Assembly: GCA_963797675.1 (NCBI GenBank)
Contig: CAWCQQ010000001.1
Location: forward strand, 1 to 64,000
Origin: DASQPR01 sp963797675
Lineage (GTDB): Bacteria > Actinomycetota > Actinomycetes > Mycobacteriales > Micromonosporaceae
DNA: 64,000 nt
Direction: 5' to 3'
Shown one piece after another: positions 54,164 through 63,203 of this stretch; within the stretch, counting starts at the first letter, position 1; the number at the start of each line of letters is the position of its first letter. Below the pieces are notes generated by a model. That model was not told the origin of the DNA. It saw only the letters and a list, made by a program, of their open reading frames with translations, and ran no database searches. The translations under genes were made by a program, and so were the position numbers.

Positions 54164-54793
54164 GTGAACGTTCGGCAGCTTGGCCGTATCGGAGCAGCGT
54201 TGGCTGCGACCGCGGCGACCGTAACGGTGCTGGCCGCCTGCGGTGGCAGCTCGGCAAAGGCCCCGGCAGCGAGCAACGCTACGCCCGGAGGTCAGGCGAA
54301 CATCCAGGCGTACATTTCCTGCCTCAACAAGAACGGCGTGACGATCGCCCTGCCGTCGCGCGGCACCGGCACCGGCGTACGGCCGTCGGGCCGCCCGACC
54401 GGCGCCCGGCCGTCCCGCTCGCCCGGCGCCGGTGGATTCGGTGGCGGCGGAGGGTTCGGCGGCGGCGGTGGATTCGGGGGCGGCGGTTTCGGGGGCGGCA
54501 TCTTCGGCAACCCGACCACGCCACCGGCCGGCGTCTCCCAGACCACCTGGACGGCAGCGCTCGCAGCCTGCAAGTCGGTGCAGCCGTCGTTCGGTGGCGC
54601 CGGGGGCTTCGGTGGCGGTACCGGCGGCGGCGGCACCGCATTCCAGGCGTACCGCAACTGCCTGACGTCGCACGGCGTCAGCGCGTCGACCGGACCTCGC
54701 CTGAACACGGCCGACCCGACCATCGCGGCCGCGGTCAAGACCTGCCAGCCGCTGCTGCCGACCCGGGGTCCCAACCCGTCGCCGACGAGCTGA
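54164..54793 (+). CDS. Gly-rich lipoprotein
   Basis: 209 residues. GTG at 54164 chosen because AAAGGAGG (54152-54159) lies 4 nt before it. Signal peptide LAATAATVTVLAACGGSSAK with lipobox LAAC. A short Cys-containing patch (QAYISCLNKNGVTIALP) is followed by a tract of FGGGGG repeats (FGGGGGFGGGGGFGGGG) and a second Cys patch (QAYRNCLTSHGVSASTGPRL, AAVKTCQPLLP). The two patches look like a duplicated, Cys-paired unit split by the Gly tract. No known family. The FGGGG element is shared with the C-terminus of the first adaptor, which hints at a related function. Confidence 0.7.
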   Translation: MNVRQLGRIGAALAATAATVTVLAACGGSSAKAPAASNATPGGQANIQAYISCLNKNGVTIALPSRGTGTGVRPSGRPTGARPSRSPGAGGFGGGGGFGGGGGFGGGGFGGGIFGNPTTPPAGVSQTTWTAALAACKSVQPSFGGAGGFGGGTGGGGTAFQAYRNCLTSHGVSASTGPRLNTADPTIAAAVKTCQPLLPTRGPNPSPTS

Positions 54794-54812
54794 CCGCGTT
54801 TCACCGGAACAT

Positions 54813-54846
54813 CCGCCGGGGCTGATCATCCGATCGGTCCCGGCGG
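54813..54846. terminator. Possible hairpin between lipoprotein and binding-protein genes
   Basis: CCGCCGGG (54813-54820) and CCCGGCGG (54839-54846) with an 18-nt loop lie between convergent genes. No U-tract, so only a weak candidate. Confidence 0.35.
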
Positions 54847-54861
54847 TTCCATGTCTCGGTC

Positions 54862-56090
54862 TTACGTGAGCGCCTCGAGATCGGCCAGGACGGTGTTATC
54901 CAGGACGCTCCCGTCCGGCCGGACCTGTCGCAGGTACCACTGCTGCAGCGGAGTGCGGCCCTGGTTGAACTGCCACCGGCCGCGCGGGCTGTCGAACGCG
55001 AGCTGGGATCCCAGCGCCGTGTTGAGACGTCTGCGGTGTGATGTCGCCGACGATCTTCGCGATCGCCGCCTCCAGCACCGCCCCCGCGTCGTACGTGGTC
55101 ATCGCGTACGTCGTCGGGATCTGATCGCCGTTGTTGCTGAGATAGTCGCTGGTGAACGTCTCGTTGGCCTGGTTGTCGAGGCCCGGCGCGTAGTTCATCG
55201 ACGTGAAGACACCGCGCGCATCGGGCGACTGCTTACTGAGTTCGGTCAACGAACCGGGCCCGCAGAGCACGCTGTCGATGCCCGCCTGCACGTACGCCGA
55301 GATGAAGCCCGCGGCCGACGGCCTGGCCACCGCGGCATAGACGAGATCGGGATGCCATGACGCGATCTGGCTCATGGCGCTGGACAGGTTCTGCGTCGTG
55401 ACGACCGGCGTCGTGATTCGCGGATCGCTCAACGTGTCGGTGAACGCCTTCGCCTCGGCGATCGAGTCGCTGGATGAGTCGCGGTAGACGACGACCGTAC
55501 CGGGCTTGCGGAGCTGCTGCTTCTGGCTCTTCCCGGCCGGCGCGCCGAGCAGGTAGCTGGCCAGCGCCCGGCTGGCCTCGCCGGCCACGAACGACGTACG
55601 CCAGATGAACGCGGACGTCGGCATGTCGGCCGGCGAACCGTTCGTGCCGAGCAGCGGGATGCGCGCCGCGGTGACATCGTTCGCGACCGCGGTCAGGACG
55701 TCCGAGTTCGCGATGCCGACCAGGACGTCATAGGACTTCGACGACAGCGCGGTCACGCACCGCCGCCACGCCGGACGCCGTCGTCGTACCCTCGTCGATC
55801 GTCTGCGACACGACGGTCGCACCGGACAGCTGCTGGCCGGCCTGCAGCAGATAGAGGCTGAAGCCGTTGAGCATCTCGAAGCCGACCTCTTGCAGCGGCC
55901 CGGACCGCGGCACGATCAGACCGACCCGCAACGTCTGCGCGGAACCGGTCGGCGCGGACTCGGGCGAACACGCCGCCAGCGCCGGCGACAGCACACCGGC
56001 CGCGCCCACGGCCCCGAACAGCTTCAGGGCGCGCCGGCGATCGAGTGTCAGACGTCGTTCCACCCCTGCAAGATCATTTTCTTCGCGCAC
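54862..56090 (-). CDS. Branched-chain-amino-acid-type ABC substrate-binding protein (two frameshifts)
   Basis: Type I binding protein of the LivJ/Peripla_BP_6 group. An N-terminal RRRALKLFGAVGAAGVLSPA with lipobox ALAAC suggests a lipoprotein, with a twin-Arg-like pair. LRVGLIVPRSGPLQEVGFEM is followed by a frame change near 55750. Then come YDVLVGIANSDVLTAVANDV, RIPLLGTNGSPADMPTSAFI, TVVVYRDSSSDSIAEAKAFT and FTSMNYAPGLDNQANETF. After a second shift near 55030 the end reads QWYLRQVRPDGSVLDNTVLA, then DLEALT and TAA. It binds an amino acid or amide outside the membrane; no permease lies nearby. Its start lies 5 bp after the hydrolase stop. Confidence 0.75.
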
Positions 56091-56095
56091 GTCCG

Positions 56096-56870
56096 CTATC
56101 CTCGCCTGGCATCACACACGCTGGCAAGCCCTGCAAGGACCGGATGCCACGCCGGCGACAGCGGATCGATCAGGCCGAAGTGCTCGACATCCGCGAGGTC
56201 GACCAGAGTTGTCGCGTCGCCAGCTGCGGCCGATGCATCGACGAAATCATGACCTAGCTCGAACGGCACCACCCGATCAAGGCGACCGTGCACGATGACG
56301 CTTGGCACACCGATCGGCAGGTTGGCCGCCGGATCGACCGCCGCATAGCGATCCGGCACCTCGGACGGGCTGCCGCCGAGCACGGCACCGACGGCTCCGC
56401 CACCGAGATCCATCGCGAAGCCACGAGCCAGGTCGGCGACCGGTGCGAGCGCAACGACCCCGCGGATGCTCGGCGCCGGTACGGGCGGCCCACAGCACGA
56501 GCTGCCCGCCGGCCGAGTGCCCCATCAGCACCGGACCACCGTTCTCGCGCCCCGCCTCGATCAGGCCGGGCAACGCCGCGACACCGGCCGCGACGTCGTC
56601 GAACGTCGCCGGCCAGCCACCGCCGCCACCGACCCGCCGGTATTCCAGCGTCGCCACCGGATATCCGGCCGCCGCCAGCGCCTCGGCGGCGGGCGCCGCA
56701 TGCGTCCGGTCGTACGCGACCTTCCAGAACCCGCCGTGAATGACGATGACGAGTGGCCGGTCGGTCGGCACCGGCGGGAGCCACACGTCGGCAACGTGCT
56801 CGGGCAGCGGCCCGTACGCGACGGTGTAGTCCGCCGGACGGGCGGATCGGGTCAGGATGTCGTCGGCCAT
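56096..56870 (-). CDS. Alpha/beta hydrolase, kynurenine-formamidase/carboxylesterase-like (one frameshift)
   Basis: ATG at 56870 with TACGGT 7 nt upstream. HGGFW oxyanion hole in LVIVIHGGFWKVAYDRTHAA, nucleophile elbow VLMGHSAGGQLVLWAARTGA, then, after a shift near 56470, SVIVHGRLDRVVPFELGHDF with the acid Asp and VDLADVEHFGLIDPLSPA with the catalytic His. About 255 residues. The GHSAGG elbow with HGG points to a carboxylesterase- or formamidase-type enzyme; substrate unknown. Shares an operon with the binding protein downstream. Confidence 0.78.
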
Positions 56871-56936
56871 GGCCGATACCGTACAAGCGCGTACCCGACT
56901 TCGCCCGGCCGTCGCAAATACGCAAGGATGGTCGTC

Positions 56937-57515
56937 ATGACCGACGAGAAGCCTGGGGACAGCGGCGCAGAGCATGGCCGGACCGTCATGGTGGTCGGGC
57001 CGGACGGCCAGCCGATCGGCACGATGGAGATCGGCAACGACGAGGCCGAAGCGCGCGAGGACCCGTCACGCCTGATCGAGCACCCCGCCAAGGTCATGCG
57101 GATCGGCAGCATGATCAAGCAACTGCTGGAAGAGGTACGCGCATCTCCGCTCGACGAGGCCGGCCGCCAGCGCCTCACCGAGATTCACCGGCGGTCGATC
57201 CGCGAGCTCGAGGACGGTCTCGCACCCGAACTCGTTGACGAGCTGGAGCGTCTGTCGCTGCCGTTCGAGCCCGGACACGTTCCGAGCGAGGCGGAACTCC
57301 GGATCGCCCAGGCGCAGCTGGTCGGCTGGTTGGAGGGCCTGTTCCACGGCATCCAGGCGGCGCTGGTCGCACAGCAGATGGCAGCGCGGGCGCAGCTGGA
57401 GCAGATGCGCGCCGGCCAGCCGGCACTGCCGATGGGCGGTGGCGGTCGCCTGCCGAACCCCGGCGCACCGGCACACCCGGGCGATCAGGGCACCGGCACA
57501 GGTCAATACCTCTAA
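56937..57515 (+). CDS. bpa: Bacterial proteasome activator (Bpa/PafE, DUF2587)
   Basis: 192 residues; ATG at 56937 (a second one at 56928). GRTVMVVGPDGQPIGTMEIG is followed by a helical core: MRIGSMIKQLLEEVRASPLD, EIHRRSIRELEDGLAPELVD, ERLSLPFEPGHVPSEAELRI and AQLVGWLEGLFHGIQAALVA. The extreme C-terminus is GTGQYL, the GQYL motif by which Bpa docks onto the 20S proteasome alpha ring in mycobacteria. ATP-independent activator of protein degradation. This strongly supports an actinobacterial host with a proteasome. Confidence 0.93.
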   Translation: MTDEKPGDSGAEHGRTVMVVGPDGQPIGTMEIGNDEAEAREDPSRLIEHPAKVMRIGSMIKQLLEEVRASPLDEAGRQRLTEIHRRSIRELEDGLAPELVDELERLSLPFEPGHVPSEAELRIAQAQLVGWLEGLFHGIQAALVAQQMAARAQLEQMRAGQPALPMGGGGRLPNPGAPAHPGDQGTGTGQYL

Positions 57516-57533
57516 ACCCATCTGGTACGCGCA

Positions 57534-57560
57534 GCGGTAGGACATTTGTCCTGCCGCTTT
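57534..57560 (+). terminator. Rho-independent-like terminator after bpa
   Basis: GCGGTAGGA pairs with TCCTGCCGC (one G-U) around a 6-nt loop at 57534-57557, followed by CTTTCG with three Ts. Located 18 bp after the bpa stop. Confidence 0.6.
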
Positions 57561-57610
57561 CGCGCGTTCTGCGCCTGCCGGGCGATTTGCCCGCGCCCTA
57601 CCGTGATGGC

Positions 57611-58507
57611 ATGACGACCGAATCCCCCGCCGTCCGGATGGCAGGCGTCGACAAGCGATACCGCACTGTGGAGGCCGTCCGGGGTCTCGACCTGACGATC
57701 GAGCGCGGCACCGCGGTCGCGCTGCTCGGCCCGAACGGCGCCGGCAAGTCCACCACGATCAACATCATGCTCGGACTCGTACCACCGGATCACGGTCGAG
57801 CCGAGTTGTTCGGCACCGATCCCGGCACCGCCATCGCCGACGGACGAGTCGGCGCCATGCTGCAGGAGGACATGTTCCTGCCCAGCACCACGGTCCGCGA
57901 CTTCGTCACGCTCGCCCGGAAGCTCTATCCACGATCGGCACCGGTCGACGAACTGCTCGCCACGGCCGGGCTGACCGACAAGGCGTCAACGAAGCTCAAC
58001 CGGCTGTCCGGGGGCGAGGCGAAACGCGCCAGATTCGCATTCGCCCTGGCCGGCGACCCGGACCTGATCATCCTGGACGAGCCGACCGCATCGATGGACG
58101 TCGCCGGTCGGCAGGCGTTCTGGACCACGATGCGGCGGTACGCCGAGCGCGGCAAGACGATCATCTTCGCCACGCACTATCTCGAAGAGGCCGACGACTT
58201 CGCCGATCGGATCATCGTGATGGCGTACGGCCGGATCATCGCGGACGGGACCGCAGCCGACGTGAAGAAGCTGGCGGCCGGCCGTACCGTCTCGTTTGCG
58301 CTCTGTGGATCGTCGGCCGACGGCCTGGACCGCCTCCCGGGCGTGCGCACCGTGGAGGCGCGTGGCGACCGTGTCACGCTCACCACCGATGACTCGGACG
58401 CGCTCGTGATCGCGCTGGTCCGGAGCGGGCGCGTGTTCAGCAGCCTCGAGGTCACGTCGGCCGGCCTGGAAACCGCATTCCTCGCCCTCACCGCATCGGA
58501 GGCCTGA
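57611..58507 (+). CDS. ABC-2 type exporter ATP-binding protein
   Basis: 298 residues, intact. ATG preceded by TACCGT with a 6-nt spacer. Walker A VALLGPNGAGKSTTINIMLG, signature NRLSGGEAKRARFAFALAGD, Walker B LIILDEPTASMDVAGRQ and switch FATHYLEEADDFADR. The C-terminal about 75 residues are the usual regulatory extension of DrrA/YxlF-like proteins. Forms an exporter with the permease that follows 2 bp later; controlled by the kinase/regulator pair in the same operon. Confidence 0.92.
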   Translation: MTTESPAVRMAGVDKRYRTVEAVRGLDLTIERGTAVALLGPNGAGKSTTINIMLGLVPPDHGRAELFGTDPGTAIADGRVGAMLQEDMFLPSTTVRDFVTLARKLYPRSAPVDELLATAGLTDKASTKLNRLSGGEAKRARFAFALAGDPDLIILDEPTASMDVAGRQAFWTTMRRYAERGKTIIFATHYLEEADDFADRIIVMAYGRIIADGTAADVKKLAAGRTVSFALCGSSADGLDRLPGVRTVEARGDRVTLTTDDSDALVIALVRSGRVFSSLEVTSAGLETAFLALTASEA

Positions 58508-58509
58508 TC

Positions 58510-59241
58510 ATGCTCGCGTACGCCTGGTTCGAATTGAAGCGCATCTTCCACAGCCCGGGACTGCTGCTGTACAGCGTCGTCATGCCGGTCGCCTCCTACG
58601 TGGTGTTCACCGCGATCGGGTCCGGCGACGGGACGGCCGAAGGCCTGCAGATCCAGACGACCATCATGATCGGGCTGGCCGGCTACGGTGCCCTGATCGG
58701 CGTGCTGTCGCTCAGCGCCGCCGTCTCGGCCGAACGCACCTACGGATGGCTTCGGCAACTGCGGATCACACCGTTGCGATCCTGGCAGGTCGTCGTGGTC
58801 AAGCTCGTGACCTGCACGCCGGTCGCGATCCCGTCGATCGTCGCGGTCGGCATCGCCGGACATGTGGAGCACGGCGTGTCCCTGTCGGTCGGACGCTGGG
58901 CCGCGATCCTGCTCGTGCTGTGGTTGGGCACGATCCCGTTCGGGCTGCTCGGCCTCGCGATGGGCTACGCCCTGAAGCCCAGCATCGCGTCGTCGATGAG
59001 CTTCCTCGCATTCTTCATCCTGTCCGCACTCGGTGGCCTGCTGGTCCCGGCGATCGCGTTCCCGAAGCCGATGCAGCAGCTCGCCCGTACGCTGCCGAGC
59101 AACCGGTACGCCGAACTCGGCTGGCGGGCGGCGGGCGGCCATCTACCGACCGGCGGCGGCGCGCTCATCCTCGGCGCGTGGGCGGCACTGTTCGGGCTAC
59201 TCGCGATCGTCGCCTATCGCCGGTCCTCGGCTACTCGCTGA
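58510..59241 (+). CDS. ABC-2 type exporter permease
   Basis: Intact, 243 residues with six helices (LLLYSVVMPVASYVVFTAIG; MIGLAGYGALIGVLSLSAAV; AIPSIVAVGIAGHVEHGVSL; AAILLVLWLGTIPFGLLGLA; LAFFILSALGGLLVPAIAFP; LGAWAALFGLLAIVAYRRSS). AERTYGWLRQLRITPLRSWQ is the cytoplasmic coupling loop. Partner of the ATPase just upstream. The cargo is unknown; such pairs export drugs, lipids or antibiotics. Confidence 0.88.
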   Translation: MLAYAWFELKRIFHSPGLLLYSVVMPVASYVVFTAIGSGDGTAEGLQIQTTIMIGLAGYGALIGVLSLSAAVSAERTYGWLRQLRITPLRSWQVVVVKLVTCTPVAIPSIVAVGIAGHVEHGVSLSVGRWAAILLVLWLGTIPFGLLGLAMGYALKPSIASSMSFLAFFILSALGGLLVPAIAFPKPMQQLARTLPSNRYAELGWRAAGGHLPTGGGALILGAWAALFGLLAIVAYRRSSATR

Positions 59242-59251
59242 ACGAGGAAGA

Positions 59252-60382
59252 ATGAACACCGTGACGATCCGAGAACGCATCTCCAGCCTGTTCTGGGCGA
59301 GCGCCTGGCTGTTTCCGCTGATCGGATGCGTTGTCGGGCTCGCACGAGGTGAGACGTCCGATCCGGTCTGGTCCGCGATCGGGCTCACGGCATTCGTCAC
59401 AATCTATCTGATTGTGGTCACCACGGCGTTCAACCGCAATCAACCGGTGACCCCGCTCGTCGCCGCTCGACTGCTCGTTCTCGCCGCGATCGGCATCGCG
59501 CTGTTCTGGCTGCACGGGACCGAGAGCGAGTGGGCGACCACGATGCTCTACGTAACCGTGAGCGGCGTCGCGGTGTTCGCCGACCGACGCGCCATCGTCT
59601 GGGCAATCGCCTGCACGCTGGTCATCACGGGATATTGCGTGCTCGGCCCCGGGCGTACGTGGCCGGTCGGCACCGCGATGTCGTTCGGCTATCAGGTCGC
59701 CGTGGCCAGCGCGCTCGTCTACACGATCAAGCAGATGATCGGCTACATCGGGCAGCTGCGAGCCACCCGCGCACGCCTTGCCGAGGTGGCCGTCTCCGAC
59801 GAGCGGCTCCGGTTCGCCCGCGACATGCACGATCTGCTCGGACACACGCTGTCGCTGATCGTCGTGAAGGCCGAAGTGGTCCGGCGGCTGGTCGAACAGG
59901 ATCCGGCGGCGGCGGCTCGAGAGGCGGCCGACATCGAATCGATCGGCCGGACCGCGCTCGCCGATGTCCGCGACGCCGTCAGCGGCTACCGGGAGCGGGG
60001 CTTCACCGGCGAGTTGGACGGCGCCCGAGCGGCACTGTCCGATGCGGACATCTCGGTGTCGGTCGACGTCGAGTCGCTGCCGCGGCCGGTCGAGGCGCTG
60101 TTCGGCTGGGCGGTCCGCGAAGCGACGACGAACGTGATCCGGCACAGCCGGGCGCGTACGGTGTCGATCGTGGCCCGTACGGTCGCGGACGTGGCCCGGC
60201 TCGACGTCGTCGACGACGGCATCGGGCCTCGGCATCCGACCGGCTCCGGTACCGGCCTGCTCGGCCTGCGGGAGCGGTTCGCCGCAGCCGGCGGGGCGGT
60301 GGAGACATCCTGGGACGGCCGTGGTTTCCGTCTCACCGCGACGCTGCCGCTGTCGGCTCCGGTCGAGGCGGTGGCCGGTTGA
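59252..60382 (+). CDS. NarL-type sensor histidine kinase
   Basis: 376 residues, ATG at 59252. Five or six N-terminal helices (SAWLFPLIGCVVGLARG, IGLTAFVTIYLIVVTTAFNR, LVLAAIGIALFWLHG, VWAIACTLVITGYCVLGPGR) with little outside sequence, followed by HisKA_3: RLRFARDMHDLLGHTLSLIV with the phosphorylated His. The ATPase domain has WAVREATTNVIRHSRARTVS, DVVDDGIGPRHP and GTGLLGLRERFAAAGG. Intramembrane-sensing (DesK/LiaS-like) design. The regulator gene starts within its last codons. Confidence 0.9.
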   Translation: MNTVTIRERISSLFWASAWLFPLIGCVVGLARGETSDPVWSAIGLTAFVTIYLIVVTTAFNRNQPVTPLVAARLLVLAAIGIALFWLHGTESEWATTMLYVTVSGVAVFADRRAIVWAIACTLVITGYCVLGPGRTWPVGTAMSFGYQVAVASALVYTIKQMIGYIGQLRATRARLAEVAVSDERLRFARDMHDLLGHTLSLIVVKAEVVRRLVEQDPAAAAREAADIESIGRTALADVRDAVSGYRERGFTGELDGARAALSDADISVSVDVESLPRPVEALFGWAVREATTNVIRHSRARTVSIVARTVADVARLDVVDDGIGPRHPTGSGTGLLGLRERFAAAGGAVETSWDGRGFRLTATLPLSAPVEAVAG

Positions 60383-60984
60383 TCCGGGTCCTGCTGGCCG
60401 AGGATCAGGGGATGATGCGCAGCGCCCTGGCACTGCTGCTCAACCTGGAACCCGATATCGACGTCGTTGCGGAGGTGTCCAACGGCCTGGACGTGGTCGC
60501 CGCCGCCGTCGCCAGCAAAGCCGATGTCGCGCTGCTCGACATCGAGATGCCGGGCGCGTCCGGCCTCGACGCCGCCGCCGCGCTGCAGACCGCGCTGCCG
60601 GCCTGCCGAGTCCTGATGCTCACCACGTTCGGTCGACCCGGATACCTGCGCCGTGCGATGGACTCCGGCGCCAGCGGGTTCCTGGTCAAGGACGGTCCGG
60701 TCGAGGCGCTGGCGGATGCGATCCGGCGCGTACTGAGCGGTGAGACGGTGGTCGATCCGGCACTGGCCATGGCGGCACTCGCGGCCGGGCCGAATCCGCT
60801 GTCCGGTCGCGAGCGCGAGGTGCTGACCGCCGCGATCGACGGGGCCACGATCGCGGACATCGCAGCGCTGCTGCACCTGTCCGACAGCACGGTCCGAAAC
60901 TATCTGTCCGCCGCCATCGGCAAGACGAACGCGCGCAACCGGATCGAGGCGATCCGGACGGCCCGGACGAACGGTTGGCTCTAA
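60379..60984 (+). CDS. NarL/LuxR-family response regulator
   Basis: 201 residues. TTG start at 60379 overlaps the kinase stop. Receiver: IRVLLAEDQGMMRSALALLL, ADVALLDIEMPGASGLDAAA with the phosphoacceptor Asp, VLMLTTFGRPGYLRRAMDSG and FLVKDGPVEALADAIRRV. The LuxR-type HTH is LSGREREVLTAAIDGATIAD, IAALLHLSDSTVRNYLSAAI with GKTNARNRIEA. Most likely regulates the ABC-2 exporter of the same operon. Convergent with the HAD gene (4-bp overlap). Confidence 0.92.
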   Translation: MIRVLLAEDQGMMRSALALLLNLEPDIDVVAEVSNGLDVVAAAVASKADVALLDIEMPGASGLDAAAALQTALPACRVLMLTTFGRPGYLRRAMDSGASGFLVKDGPVEALADAIRRVLSGETVVDPALAMAALAAGPNPLSGREREVLTAAIDGATIADIAALLHLSDSTVRNYLSAAIGKTNARNRIEAIRTARTNGWL

Positions 60985-61794
60985 CTGAAGAGTTTCTCCA
61001 GGTAGCTGGCTACGCCGTCGTCCTCGCACGACTCGGTGATCTCGTCCGCTACCGCCAGCACCTCGGGATGCGCGCTCGCGACGGCAACCCGGCCCCAGCC
61101 GGCGTACGCGAACATCGACAAGTCGTTCGGCATGTCACCGAAGACCAGGATGTCGCTCGGGTCGACGCCGGCGTCCAGCGCCACGACCGCGAGGCCACCG
61201 CCTTCGTGACGCCGCGCGGGCAGATCTCGAGGTATCCGAGACCGGCCTGGGTCAGCTCGACGATCTCCGGACCGACCAGCCGACGTGCCGCCGCCAGCAA
61301 CTCGTCCGCGGACAGCGTGTCGGAGTGCGCGAACGCCTTGATGAGCCGGCCGGACAGCGCGTCCTCGCGGCTGCACGGATGCACCTCGTTGGCGAAGCGC
61401 CAGGCCGGATGCACCTCACCCCACAGAAACGCATCGGCCGCCTCGACCGGCTCGACCAGCACCGACAGCGGGCCGACCGCCGCTTCGACGGTCGCGATCA
61501 CATCGACCACGAGCGCGCGCCTCCATGCTCTCGAACAGCAGGGTCCGCGGCTCGTCGGGCGGTCGAGAGATCGAGGACCGCAGCGCCCTGGGCCAGCACG
61601 AAGTAGGTCGCTTCCGGCAGATCGTGGCGGGACAGGTCGAGCAGCCTCGGTCCCCGGCCGGTCACGCCCACGATCGGGATGCCGTACGCGGCGACACGGT
61701 CGAAGGCCGCACGCGTACGCGCGGATGTCGTGCCGTCCTCCCGGACGATCGTGCCGTCCAAGTCCGTCGCAATGAGCTTCGGTAGTCCTCTCAC
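60981..61794 (-). CDS. HAD-superfamily (Cof-type) hydrolase (two frameshifts)
   Basis: GTG at 61794 behind GAGGAGGC. LPKLIATDLDGTIVREDGTT carries the DxDGT nucleophile motif; then GIPIVGVTGRGPRLLDLSRH and YFVLAQGAAVLDLST. Shift near 61510, then VLVEPVEAADAFLWGEVHPA and EIVELTQAGLGYLEICPRGV (the cap, ending with the K-containing motif GVTK). After a second shift near 61200 come VALDAGVDPSDILVFGDMPN and DLSMFAYAGWGRVAVASAHP, with the GDxxND magnesium motif. About 270 residues. Removes phosphate from sugar phosphates, FMN or similar. Downstream of serS. Confidence 0.82.
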
Positions 61795-61880
61795 GCTGCC
61801 TCCTCGTCTACCGGGGGACGCAACGCTACTCCTCAAACCATCGGATGCGAGGACTATTTCCCCACGTCAGGCTGAACATC

Positions 61881-63137
61881 CTATTTAGGTTCGAGGACTT
61901 CCCGGCCACCGAGGAATGGACGAAGGGCAATGGGTACGTGGACCGATCCGTCCGGCTGCTGATGATTCTCCAGGATCGGGATCAGCCAGCGGGTGGTCGC
62001 GAGCGTGCCGTTGAGGGTCGCGGCGGTCTGCGGCTTCCCGTCCGCGTCGCGGTAGCGGATGTTCAGCCGGCGAGCCTGGAACGTCGTGCAGTTCGACGAC
62101 GACGTCATCTCGCGGTAGACGCCCTGCGACGGCACCCACGCCTCGCAGTCGAATTTCCGCGCCGCCGACGAGCCGAGATCGCCGGCCGCGACGTCGATCA
62201 CCCGGTACGGAACCTCGACCTTCGCGAGCATCTCCTCCTCCCAGGCCAGCAGCCGAAGGTGCTCGGCGGCGGCGTCCTCGGGGCGGCAGTACGAGAACAT
62301 CTCGACCTTGTCGAACTGGTGTACGCGCAGGATGCCCCGGACGTCCTTGCCGTAGCTGCCGGCCTCGCGACGGAAGCACGACGACCAGCCCGCGTACCGC
62401 GTCGGCGCGTCGAGATTGAGGATCTCGTTGCTGTGGTACGCCGCCATCGACACCTCGCTCGTGCCGACGAGGTAGAGGTCGTCGGCCTCGAGCCGGTAGA
62501 TCTCCGACGCATGCGCGCCGAGGAAGCCAGTGCCCTCCATCGACTCCGGCTTGACCAGCACCGGCGTGATCATCGGCGTGAAGCCGGCCTCGACCGCCTG
62601 CGCCATCGCGAGCTGCAACAGCGCGAGCTGCAGCAGCGCGCCCGGGCCGGTAAGGAAGTAGAAGCGGCTGCCCGACACCTTCGCGCCGCGCTCGGTGTCG
62701 ATGCCGCCGATCCGCTCGCCGATCTCGAGGTGGTCCTTCGGCTCCTTGATATCCGGGATCGTGCCGACCTCCCGGAGTACGACGAAGTCGTCCTCGCCGC
62801 CGGGAGGCGCGCCGTCCTGGATCACGTTCGCGATCGCGTACTGCGCGGTCTTCAACGCCGCCTCGGCATCCTTGACCGCCGCATCAGCCGCCTTGACCTG
62901 CGCCGACAGCTCCTTGGTCCGGACGATCAGGGTGTCTCGCTCGTCGCCCTTCGCGGCCGGCATCAGCTTGCCGAGCTGATTCTGCTCGGCACGCAGCGCC
63001 TCGAACTCGGAGACCGCGCTACGCCGCGCTTCGTCCGCCGCGAGCAGCACGTCAACGGCGCTCTCGTCGTCGCCACGCGCACGTTGGCTCGCGCGTACCC
63101 GGTCTGGATCTTCTCGTAGCAGTCGCAGGTCAATCAC
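61881..63137 (-). CDS. serS: Seryl-tRNA synthetase
   Basis: Intact, 418 residues, GTG start at 63137. N-terminal long coiled-coil arm that grips the long variable arm of tRNA-Ser (IDLRLLREDPDRVRASQRAR, FEALRAEQNQLGKLMPAAKG, VRTKELSAQVKAADAAVKDA). The class II core has FYFLTGPGALLQLALLQLAM, TPVLVKPESMEGTGFL, the serine-binding TSEVSMAAYH, motif 2 SSCFRREAGSYGKDVRGILR, and motif 3 NGTLATTRWLIPILE. Charges serine tRNAs, one of which lies at 44.7 kb. Housekeeping gene, useful as a phylogenetic marker for the right part. Confidence 0.96.
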   Translation of the reverse strand: MIDLRLLREDPDRVRASQRARGDDESAVDVLLAADEARRSAVSEFEALRAEQNQLGKLMPAAKGDERDTLIVRTKELSAQVKAADAAVKDAEAALKTAQYAIANVIQDGAPPGGEDDFVVLREVGTIPDIKEPKDHLEIGERIGGIDTERGAKVSGSRFYFLTGPGALLQLALLQLAMAQAVEAGFTPMITPVLVKPESMEGTGFLGAHASEIYRLEADDLYLVGTSEVSMAAYHSNEILNLDAPTRYAGWSSCFRREAGSYGKDVRGILRVHQFDKVEMFSYCRPEDAAAEHLRLLAWEEEMLAKVEVPYRVIDVAAGDLGSSAARKFDCEAWVPSQGVYREMTSSSNCTTFQARRLNIRYRDADGKPQTAATLNGTLATTRWLIPILENHQQPDGSVHVPIALRPFLGGREVLEPK

Positions 63138-63203
63138 GATTCGTGAGCGTACCGGCTGGGCGCGGCGGGATCATCTCCATATCCCGGTGCGCCATATGTC
63201 GGA

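Noticed and set aside
54430..54500. Microsatellite or assembly stutter in FGGGGG region
   Set aside because: The reading frame stays open with codon variation among repeats and flanking Cys patches, so it reads as a real Gly-rich protein segment.
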